Shown here one piece after another: positions 25,705 to 32,417 of a stretch of 41,361 nt of DNA. Position numbers and translations under genes: made by a program. This stretch comes from Saccharothrix coeruleofusca (lineage in GTDB: Bacteria > Actinomycetota > Actinomycetes > Mycobacteriales > Pseudonocardiaceae), in assembly GCF_014648515.1 (NCBI RefSeq), contig NZ_BMRG01000009.1, positions 274 through 41,634 on the forward strand. The letters run 5' to 3'. The notes under the pieces are model-generated. The model saw only the letters and a program-made list of their open reading frames with translations. It was not told the origin of the DNA and ran no database searches. How positions within the stretch are numbered: the stretch's first letter is position 1; each line of letters opens with the position of its first letter.

Positions 25705-26799
25705 ATGGGAACCGAGGTCCTACTGGTGGCCGGATTCACCGCCCACGACGTGGCCGAGGAGGTCTGGCGCGCCTGGCCGGGGTCGGTGCTGGTCCGCCAC
25801 GACCTGCGCGGTCTCGCCGAGGGCGTGGTGCGCCGCTGGGTCGACGGCGAGCTGAGCGTGCTGGAACTGGCCCACGGCTGCGTCTCGTGCACGTTGCGCC
25901 TGGACCTGCTGCCGCTGCTGGAGCGCTTGGGCGGTCGGGTGGTCGTGCACCTGGACCCGGTGCTGGAGCCGGAAGCGGTCTGCTTCGCCCTGCGCGGGAT
26001 CGACGCGCGGGTCGAGGCCGTGGTCGCCGCGGTGGACCGGACGACCTGGTTGGCCGACGCCACCGGCGACGACACCCTGGACGAGCGCGGTCTGGGCGCG
26101 GGGGACGGCGACGAGCGGACCGTGGCGCAGGTGGTCGTGGGGCAGGCCGAGTTCGCCGACGCGATCGTGCTGACCGGCGCGGGCGACACCCCCGCGCTGG
26201 AAGCCGTGCTGGACCGGTTGAACCCGCTCGCGCCGCGCCGGGACCGCGACGCCCTCGACGTGGCGGAGCTGCTGGCCGCGATCCCCGAGACGGCCCGCAG
26301 GGGCCGTTTCGACGACGGCTTCGGCGTCCTGCTGCACGGGCAGCCGCCGCTGGAGCCCGCGCACGGCGCGGCCGTGGTCCACTTCACCGAACGGCGCCCG
26401 TTCCACCCGATGCGGCTGCACGAGGCGATCGACGTGCTGCTCGACGGTGTCGTGCGCACGCGCGGCCGGGTGTGGGTGGCCAGCCAGCCGGATGTCGCGC
26501 TGTGGCTGGAATCCGCGGGAGGCGGGCTCAACGTCGGCAACCTCGGACCGTGGCTCGCGGCCGTCGAGGACTGGTCCGAGGTGCCCGCCGAGCGCCGGGC
26601 GGCCGCTTCGGCCGTGTGGCACCCCCGCTTCGGCGACCGGTCGCAGGAACTGGTCGTCATCACCTCCTCCGCCTCGGCGGAGGAGATCACCGCGGCCCTG
26701 CGCGGCGCGCTGGTGACCGACGAGGAACTCGCGCTGGCCGACGAGCTGGAGTTCGTCGACCCGTTCGCGCAGTGGCACGACGAGATGGAGGAGCTGTGA
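25705..26799 (+). CDS. CobW-like protein lacking the GTP-binding motifs
   Basis: A 364-residue protein that aligns with CobW/YciC along its length: [14 protein letters not shown] at the Walker A place, [16 protein letters not shown] at the metal motif, then [28 protein letters not shown], and the C-terminal domain [21 protein letters not shown]. Walker A (GxxxxGKT) is gone, and LNKTD has become LTGAG, so it cannot bind GTP in the usual way. The metal motif keeps Cys59 and Cys62 as CxxC. The reading frame is intact and long, so it is not a decayed copy. It is followed by bL31B and bL32, with overlapping stop and start. Confidence 0.88.
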   Translation: MGTEVLLVAGFTAHDVAEEVWRAWPGSVLVRHDLRGLAEGVVRRWVDGELSVLELAHGCVSCTLRLDLLPLLERLGGRVVVHLDPVLEPEAVCFALRGIDARVEAVVAAVDRTTWLADATGDDTLDERGLGAGDGDERTVAQVVVGQAEFADAIVLTGAGDTPALEAVLDRLNPLAPRRDRDALDVAELLAAIPETARRGRFDDGFGVLLHGQPPLEPAHGAAVVHFTERRPFHPMRLHEAIDVLLDGVVRTRGRVWVASQPDVALWLESAGGGLNVGNLGPWLAAVEDWSEVPAERRAAASAVWHPRFGDRSQELVVITSSASAEEITAALRGALVTDEELALADELEFVDPFAQWHDEMEEL

Positions 26800-27047
26800 A
26801 GCAGGGCATCCACCCCGACTACCACCCGGTGGTCTTCCAGGACCAGTCCACGGGCAAGGCGTTCCTGACCCGGTCCACGGCCACGTCGGACCGGACGGTC
26901 GAGTGGTCGGACGGCAACACCTACCCGCTGATCGCGGTCGACGTCACCGCCGACTCGCACCCGTTCTGGACCGGCAACCAGCGCGTCATGGACACCGCGG
27001 GCCGCGTGGAGAAGTTCAACCGCCGTTACGGGAAGAGGAACCGCTGA
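26796..27047 (+). CDS. rpmE2: ribosomal protein bL31 type B, zinc-independent
   Basis: An 83-residue type B bL31: [27 protein letters not shown], and [20 protein letters not shown] followed by FNRRYG. No Cys is present, in contrast to type A. The GTG overlaps the stop of the CobW-like gene (GTGA). Type B copies are regularly Zur-controlled in actinobacteria. Confidence 0.95.
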   Translation: MKQGIHPDYHPVVFQDQSTGKAFLTRSTATSDRTVEWSDGNTYPLIAVDVTADSHPFWTGNQRVMDTAGRVEKFNRRYGKRNR

Positions 27048-27208
27048 TGGCCGTGCCCAAGCGCAAGACCTCGCGCAGCAACACCCGCCACCGCCGCGCG
27101 CAGTGGAAGGCCCAAACCCCCGACCTGGTGCCGGTCACCACCCTGGACGGCCGCAAGCTGGTGGTGCCCCGCAGGCTCGTGGCCGCCTACCGGCGCGGCC
27201 TGCTGTAA
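27047..27208 (+). CDS. rpmF: ribosomal protein bL32, zinc-independent paralogue
   Basis: A 53-residue bL32: [20 protein letters not shown], then [20 protein letters not shown] and a short tail. The Cys residues of the zinc ribbon are missing. It starts one base inside the bL31B stop (TGATG). It is the last gene of this unit. Confidence 0.94.
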   Translation: MAVPKRKTSRSNTRHRRAQWKAQTPDLVPVTTLDGRKLVVPRRLVAAYRRGLL

Positions 27209-27245
27209 ACCCGGCCGACGCGGGGCCGCGTCGGACCCGGCGCGT

Positions 27246-27298
27246 GGAACCACCCCGCACTGATCGCCTGTTCCCGGCGATCAGTGCGGGGTGGTTCC
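27246..27298. terminator. strong bidirectional terminator
   Basis: A perfect 23-bp inverted repeat (left arm 27246-27268, right arm 27276-27298) with loop TGTTCCC. It lies between two convergent transcripts, the bL32 unit and the methyltransferase ending at 27357. It is the longest perfect stem I found in the window. Confidence 0.85.
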
Positions 27299-27356
27299 GC
27301 AAGCTGGTGGTCGAGCGGGCCGGGTGGTGAAGCCGACAGCGTGCCCGAACCGACCG

Positions 27357-28097
27357 CTAACGCCGCCGCCAGGCCAGCAGCCCGTCCCGCAGGTCGGCGG
27401 TGGGCTCGAAGCCTGCATCGCCCAGTTCGGCGTGCAGCACCTCGTCGGAGACGACGAACGACGGGAACGACACCGACTCCTCCGAGATCAGGCGGTCGCC
27501 CTCGTGCACCCGGTAGGTCATCGTCCATACCAGACCGTCGCCGTCCACTGTGGCCTCCGCGACCGTGTCGTACCGGCGACGTCCGAGGGTGCGGCCGGGC
27601 ATGGTGGTCGGCGGCACCGCCACCGGGGTCTGCGGGGCCTGCACGTCCACCAGGATCAGGCCGCCGGGATTCAAGCGCGCCGCCCAGCGCGCCCACAGCG
27701 CCTCGCGGTCGGCGGGGGAGAAGTGGGTGAGCACGTGCAGCAGCACGACCGCGTCCACCGGGCCGTCGACCTCGGCGGTCAGCGCGTCCTCGGGCAGCAC
27801 GGTCACCGGCGGGTCCTCCAGCGCCGCCAGTCGGGTGATCAGCGCGGCGCGCATCACCGCGGCGGGTTCGACGGCGAACACCTCGCCGCCGTCGGGCAGG
27901 TTCGCCAGCAGGGTCGCGGTGAACTGGCCGGTGCCCGAGCCGATCTCCACCACGCGCCGCGCGCCCGCCAGCCGCGTGGTCAGCGCCGCGTTCACCGCGT
28001 CGCGCAGGGCGGCTGGGAAGATCAGGTCGTAGTACTGGGCGTTGACGGCGTAACCGTCCGCGCCTCTGGTGCCGGTGGCGGTCGTGGTGGGACTCAT
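27357..28097 (-). CDS. class I SAM-dependent methyltransferase
   Basis: A 246-residue methyltransferase: the SAM motif VVEIGSGTGQFTATLL near residue 50, an acidic strand GEVFAVEP, DAVVLLHVLTHF near residue 125 and NPGGLILVDVQ. There is no fused domain. The ATG overlaps the stop of the Fur-family gene (ATGA), so it is third in the unit O-methyltransferase, regulator, methyltransferase. The substrate is unknown; with a Zur-type box before the unit, methylation of a metallophore or a zinc-sparing bypass of a zinc enzyme are both possible (inference). Confidence 0.88.
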   Translation of the reverse strand: MSPTTTATGTRGADGYAVNAQYYDLIFPAALRDAVNAALTTRLAGARRVVEIGSGTGQFTATLLANLPDGGEVFAVEPAAVMRAALITRLAALEDPPVTVLPEDALTAEVDGPVDAVVLLHVLTHFSPADREALWARWAARLNPGGLILVDVQAPQTPVAVPPTTMPGRTLGRRRYDTVAEATVDGDGLVWTMTYRVHEGDRLISEESVSFPSFVVSDEVLHAELGDAGFEPTADLRDGLLAWRRR

Positions 28098-28570
28098 CGC
28101 TCAGCTTCCTCCGGTGGTTCCGGGACGGTCGTGACCGACCGCGTTCCGGTCGCGCGCCCGGCCGGGCAGCGCGGGCACAAGCCGGTCAGGTCGGCCCAGG
28201 TGGTGATGTCGGAGAACCCGTGGGCGGCGGCCGCGTCGGCTGCCCACCTCAGCACCACCGAGGCGTCCACCGGGGCCGCGTGGCCGCAGCGCACGCAGGT
28301 CAGGTGGTGGTCGTGGGTGTCGTCGGTCCTGAGGTGGAACAGGTGGCGTCCCCGCCGGTCCGGCCTGGTGCCGATGACGCCCGCGTCGACCAGGGCCGCG
28401 ATCTGCCGGTACACCGTCGACAGGCCGACGCGCTCACCACTCGCCCGCAGGGCGTGGTGGATCGTGTGGACCGCTGCCGGTCCGGGCAAGCCGGCCAAGG
28501 CGCGCAGCACCGCGCGCCGGTGCGGTGTCATCCGGAGCCCGGTGACCCCGTCGGCGTTGCTCCGGTCCAC
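28094..28570 (-). CDS. zur: Fur-family regulator, probably Zur
   Basis: A 158-residue Fur-family protein. The DNA-binding helix is GERVGLSTVYRQIAALVDAG; the metal regions are THDHHLTCVRCGH and LCPRCPAG, giving two CxxC pairs for a structural zinc, and HGFSDI links the dimer domain. Mycobacterial FurB/Zur has the same order of motifs. The GTG at 28570 has GGAGGTG upstream. It lies in an operon that has a Zur-type box, which would give autoregulation. Because the genome could carry another Zur, this copy may be the main zinc sensor or a paralogue. Confidence 0.85.
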   Translation of the reverse strand: MDRSNADGVTGLRMTPHRRAVLRALAGLPGPAAVHTIHHALRASGERVGLSTVYRQIAALVDAGVIGTRPDRRGRHLFHLRTDDTHDHHLTCVRCGHAAPVDASVVLRWAADAAAAHGFSDITTWADLTGLCPRCPAGRATGTRSVTTVPEPPEEAER

Positions 28571-28589
28571 TGTCGCACCTCCGGTGCGG

Positions 28590-29621
28590 TCAGGAGGCGA
28601 CGGCCTCGATCAGGAAGAACCCCGATGGCGGCAACGGGGTGATGTCGGTGACCGCGAAACCGCCGCCGTGCAGCAGGGTTTCGAACTCGGCGCGGGTGCG
28701 CTCCCGGCCGCCGAGGTTGACCAGCATGTTCAAATCGCTGAGGTAGACCACCGGTGACGGGGCGTCCTCGACCGCCTCGGGCAGCAGCGGCTCGACGACC
28801 AGCAGCCGGCCGTGCTCGGGCAGCGCGCGTCGGCAGTGCCCGAGGATCGTGGTGGCGCGTTCGTCGTCCCAGTCGTGCAGGACGCTCTTGAGCAGGATCG
28901 CGTCGGTTCCCGTGGGGGCCGAGGTGAAGAAGTCGCCGGTCCGGATGGCGCACCGCGACGCCACACCCGCCGCGCGCAGCGTGTCCTCGGCCCGCGCGAC
29001 GCCCTCGGCCGTGTCGAACAGCACCCCGCGCAGGCCCTCGTGCCCGCGCAGGATCGCGGCCAGCAGCGTGCCGTCGCCACCTCCGACGTCGGCCACCGCG
29101 CCGAAGCGCCCGAAGTCGTACGCTCCGGGCAGGGTGGCCGCGACGAGGCGGGTGCCCTGGCTCATCGCGGCGTTGAACCCGGCCGCCAGCTCCGGCGAGG
29201 TCCTGAGGTGGTCGAAGAACGGCGCCCCGAACTCGTCCTCGAAGGTGGTGCGGTCGGCCGCGACGGCATCGTCCAGGCGGTGCCACGGCCGCACCATGAC
29301 CGGGTCGGTGAACACCCTGGCGAACGCGTGCAGGGAACCCCGACCGGTGGACCTGAGCATCCCGCCCATCGGCGTCAGGGCGAACCGGTCGTCATCGCGC
29401 GCCACCGCTAAGCCGAGCGCGGCCGCCGCGCGCAGCAGGCGGCGCGTCGTGCCGGTCGGGGTGTCGCACATCCCGGCCACCTCTTCGGTGGACCGCTCCG
29501 CTTCGCCGAGGGCGTCCGCCACGCCGAGCCGGACGCAAGCGCCCACGACCTGGGAAGCCATGGAGCCGAAGATCAGGTTCATCAGGGCGCGGTGCGGGTC
29601 GGTGATCGTGTCCTGCGACAA
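28590..29621 (-). CDS. SAM-dependent O-methyltransferase (Methyltransf_2 type)
   Basis: A 343-residue enzyme of the plant/antibiotic O-methyltransferase type. The N-terminal dimerisation domain carries ACVRLGVADALGE and an HTH-like AGMCDTPTGTTRRLLRAA. The catalytic domain has VADVGGGDGTLLAAIL, LKSVLHDWDDERA with the usual His, and LLVVEPLLP. I chose TTG 29621 because GGGGGA precedes it and the family N terminus begins there; the frame continues 40 codons upstream through the Zur-type box. It is the first gene of the unit and is probably zinc-controlled. The substrate is unknown. Confidence 0.88.
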   Translation of the reverse strand: MSQDTITDPHRALMNLIFGSMASQVVGACVRLGVADALGEAERSTEEVAGMCDTPTGTTRRLLRAAAALGLAVARDDDRFALTPMGGMLRSTGRGSLHAFARVFTDPVMVRPWHRLDDAVAADRTTFEDEFGAPFFDHLRTSPELAAGFNAAMSQGTRLVAATLPGAYDFGRFGAVADVGGGDGTLLAAILRGHEGLRGVLFDTAEGVARAEDTLRAAGVASRCAIRTGDFFTSAPTGTDAILLKSVLHDWDDERATTILGHCRRALPEHGRLLVVEPLLPEAVEDAPSPVVYLSDLNMLVNLGGRERTRAEFETLLHGGGFAVTDITPLPPSGFFLIEAVAS

Positions 29622-29650
29622 GGGGTCCCCCTGCGGATGTGTCGAGCGAC

Positions 29651-29663
29651 AACGATAATCAAC
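29651..29663 (-). promoter_or_regulatory. Zur-type box upstream of the methyltransferase-zur unit
   Basis: AACGATAATCAAC reads GTTGATTATCGTT on the minus strand; the half AACGAT-A-ATC is intact and the last bases deviate. It lies 30 bases before the TTG at 29621, where a repressor would block the promoter. It is one of the weaker boxes. The rest of 29622-29759 holds no other feature. Confidence 0.65.
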
Positions 29664-29759
29664 ACCAAGATACCCGTTGATCACGCGTGTTGTCGTGGTC
29701 GGAACCCGCGGCCCGGACCCGGAACGGCAACCCGCTCGCACGCCTGACCGGGTAGCGGG

Positions 29760-30758
29760 TCAGGACTTGGCCGCCGCTCGCAGGGCGCGGATCCTCCGCC
29801 GGACGCGCCACAGCGCGACGAGGAGGCCGATGAACAGCACCAGCGTGCCCGTCGCGGTCCACGACAGCGCCCAGACGGTGGTGCCGGCGGTGGCCGGTTC
29901 CACCGCTCTGGCCAGGTCCTGCGTCGCCGAGGTGACGGGTTCGGCCCGCACGCGGACGTCGTGCGGGCCCAGCGGCCAGATGCCGGTGAGGGTGTGGGTC
30001 AGGGTCACGGCGTTGCCGGGCAGCAGTTCGGGGAGCACCTCGCCGGTGGCGCCGCGTTCGACGAGGCCGAGGGGACCGCTCGCGTTCACCGAGGGGCGCA
30101 GCGCGAGGCGCAGGTTGCCGTCGTTGACGATCGTGTAGGTGACGTCGACCTCGCCGGTGCCGACCGGGTTGAGCGTGCCGCGGTAGGTGGCGGTCAGCGA
30201 GTCGATCCGCGCGGAGGCGTTGATCGGGCCCGCCACGCGGACGTAGAGCCTGCTGCCCACGCGGCGCTCCACCTCGACGGGGGTGTCGCCGCCGGTGGTC
30301 AGCGCGGCGACGAGGCCGCCGACGTGGTCGCCCGGTTCGGCATCGGCGGGGACGGTGACGTTGAAGGGCACGATTGCGGTTTCGCGGGCGGGCACGACGA
30401 CCCGAGGCGCTGAGACGGTGATCCACTGGCCGACCACGGTGGAGGGTTCGTCGCGGGCGAGCAGGTCGAAGCCGCCGGTGCCGGTGTTGACCGCGTCCCC
30501 CGCGTACAGGTCCAGCGCCAGCTCGGTCTCCCCGAGGTTGCGCACGGCGAGGTGGTCGTCGTAGCGCATGCCCGGCTCCACGACGTAGTCGAACCGGGCT
30601 CGTCCGTCGGGGCCCGCAGCCGAGGCAGGTGCGACCGACCACGTCTGCCGCCCGGTGTCGCCGTCGGCGGGTTGGGCCGAGGCCCGCGGCACGGGCAGCA
30701 GGCTGGTGACGACGAGGGCCGTCCCGATGAGGCGGACCGCGGTCGACAGGGTTCTCAC
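29760..30758 (-). CDS. DUF916-type (WxL-interacting protein-like) membrane protein
   Basis: A 332-residue protein with a signal peptide ending ASAQP, then a DUF916-like domain (FDYVVEPGMRYDDHLAVRNLG, LDLYAGDAVNT, WITVSAPRVVVPARETAIVP) and a second beta domain (GEVDVTYTIVNDGNLRL). It ends with a transmembrane helix (VLFIGLLVALWRVRRRI) and a basic tail. In firmicutes such proteins work with WxL cell-wall proteins; here the gene before it encodes a protein with a WxL-like C terminus. The start is a GTG at 30758. It is the last gene of the unit that starts at 34667. Confidence 0.85.
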   Translation of the reverse strand: MRTLSTAVRLIGTALVVTSLLPVPRASAQPADGDTGRQTWSVAPASAAGPDGRARFDYVVEPGMRYDDHLAVRNLGETELALDLYAGDAVNTGTGGFDLLARDEPSTVVGQWITVSAPRVVVPARETAIVPFNVTVPADAEPGDHVGGLVAALTTGGDTPVEVERRVGSRLYVRVAGPINASARIDSLTATYRGTLNPVGTGEVDVTYTIVNDGNLRLALRPSVNASGPLGLVERGATGEVLPELLPGNAVTLTHTLTGIWPLGPHDVRVRAEPVTSATQDLARAVEPATAGTTVWALSWTATGTLVLFIGLLVALWRVRRRIRALRAAAKS

Positions 30759-30784
30759 GAGTGCTCCAGCACGGGAAAAGGGGA

Positions 30785-30816
30785 GTGCGGGTCCGCTCCT
30801 CGGAGCGGACCCGCAC
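30785..30816 (-). terminator. internal hairpin before the DUF916 gene
   Basis: GTGCGGGTCCGCTCC (30785-30799) pairs perfectly with GGAGCGGACCCGCAC (30802-30816), leaving a very tight turn. It follows the stop at 30827 by 10 bases and lies 26 bases before the DUF916 start, like the hairpin between bS18 and cobW. It may lower expression of the last gene. Confidence 0.7.
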
Positions 30817-30826
30817 CGGGGTGGGA

Positions 30827-32320
30827 TCAGATGGCGGTGAGGATGAGCAGGGCCCGGTAGGTGCCCGGCGCCAGGTCGGCCGGGGCCTCCAGGCTCAGCT
30901 CGGCGCCGAGCTGGGCGGTGCCGCGACCGGCGCCCGCCGCCGCGGTGCCCAGCTGCGACCAGGTGGCCAGGCCGTTGCCCGCGGTGAAGCCGGAGGCGAC
31001 CGGCGGACCCGCGGCCACGGTCTGGTTGGGCGAGGCGGACAGCACGGTGGGCGCCCAGCCCAGGTACTTGCCGCCGAGCTGCTGCCCGTCCACGGTGGTG
31101 AAGGCGCGCACCCGGCCGGAGGCGTTCCAACCGGGGTTCTCCGCACGGGTGTCGGTGACCGTGATCGGCTTGAGCGCGCCCGCGGCGGTGTAGCGGTCGG
31201 CGGCCGGGTTGAGCGTCAGCGCGCCGAGGTCGACCTCGCGGTTCTCCGGGGCGACGCTGAGCACGAGCGCGCCCTGCTGCTCGGACAGGGTGGTGGTGAT
31301 GGTCGGGCCGTTGACCGGGTCGTTGCCGTGGTCGTCGACGTCGATGACGACCGGCGCGGACTCGGCGATGAGCTGGTGGTCGTGGTTGTAGAGCACGGCC
31401 TTGATCTCGCGGTTGTCGTCGGAGGTGCGGACGACGAAGCCGTACTTGGCGGTGTAGGCGTCCGGCACGAACGACCACTGGGCCTCGCCCGCGGCGCGGG
31501 TCAGCCAGTGGTAGTGGTCCTCGTCGGTGGGCGGGGTCTGCACCGCGGTCAGCGCCGCGACGCCGCCCGCGTGGTAGTGGCTCGCCAACCCGGTGATGGT
31601 GAGCTGCGTGGCAGGGGTGCCGGGGTCGGGCGTCGGCTCCTGCGGCAGCTCCTCGCCGACGAAGAACGTGTAGACGACGGGCTGGAGCCGCGTGGGCGTG
31701 CCGCCGGGGGGCGTAACCGCGGCGCGCACGGTCACCTGGTACTCGCCCTGCTCGGTGAAGCCCCAGTTGGCGTGCTCGTGGTCGGCCGCGCTGGTGAACG
31801 ACTTCGGCCCGCCGTCGGCGGAGGCGAGGAAGACGTTCGGGCCGTCCTCGCCGTTCTGCCACAGCGCGAACGCGCCGGGGCCCCGCACCGAGTCGAGCTC
31901 GTAGGTCACCGACGTGCCCTCGGCCACGGCGGAGCTGTAGCCGAAGCCGCCGAACACCTGGCCTGCCTGGGAGGTCTGCGGCAGCAGGTAGTACGTCTGG
32001 CCCTGCGCCTTCCAGCCGGGCAGGGTCGCGACGGTCGCGCTGACCGTGCGCGAGGCCACCGACGGCTTGGCCTGGATCACCAGGTCGCCGGGTGCGACGT
32101 TGCCCGCGGCGGTGTGCGCCACCAGGGTGTGCGCGGAGTCCACCACGTCGACGTAGAACACGTCGACGTGGCCTTCGGACACGACCTGCTTGTCGGCGTA
32201 GGCGGACTCGGCGTTCGCGGTCCCGGTCAGGGAGCCGACGGCCAGGCCCAGTGCGGTCAGCGACGCCACGGCGGCGACGCGACCGGTGACCCGCGTTCTG
32301 CGTTCTCGTACTGCGTTCAA
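30827..32320 (-). CDS. secreted anchor-M repeat protein with WxL-like C terminus
   Basis: A 497-residue secreted protein from TTG 32320, which has GGAAG upstream; the signal peptide ends GTANA. One anchor-M repeat spans EGHVDVFYVDVVDS (His51) to DHEHANWGF (His181, His183). Next is a domain with a His cluster, GLASHYHAG and DHYHWLTRA, which looks like an Ig-like fold. The last 120 residues resemble a WxL wall-binding domain (ENPGWNASGRVRAFTTVDG then GGKYLGWAPTVL). There is no LAxTG or transmembrane helix, so WxL-type binding would retain it at the wall. The DUF916 gene follows, as in WxL loci. Confidence 0.82.
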   Translation of the reverse strand: MNAVRERRTRVTGRVAAVASLTALGLAVGSLTGTANAESAYADKQVVSEGHVDVFYVDVVDSAHTLVAHTAAGNVAPGDLVIQAKPSVASRTVSATVATLPGWKAQGQTYYLLPQTSQAGQVFGGFGYSSAVAEGTSVTYELDSVRGPGAFALWQNGEDGPNVFLASADGGPKSFTSAADHEHANWGFTEQGEYQVTVRAAVTPPGGTPTRLQPVVYTFFVGEELPQEPTPDPGTPATQLTITGLASHYHAGGVAALTAVQTPPTDEDHYHWLTRAAGEAQWSFVPDAYTAKYGFVVRTSDDNREIKAVLYNHDHQLIAESAPVVIDVDDHGNDPVNGPTITTTLSEQQGALVLSVAPENREVDLGALTLNPAADRYTAAGALKPITVTDTRAENPGWNASGRVRAFTTVDGQQLGGKYLGWAPTVLSASPNQTVAAGPPVASGFTAGNGLATWSQLGTAAAGAGRGTAQLGAELSLEAPADLAPGTYRALLILTAI

Positions 32321-32417
32321 GGTCTTCCTCGGTTCTGCCGCTCCCCTGCGGGGAGGGCGTGGGTGGGGATGGCGCACGGGCGCCGGGGATGTGTTCGGTT
32401 CCTCCCTCGCGGGTGTG

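Noticed and set aside
30759-31862. Extension of the DUF916 gene to a 700-codon protein
   Set aside because: It overlaps the WxL-like gene in another frame; the signal peptide after GTG 30758 is clear.
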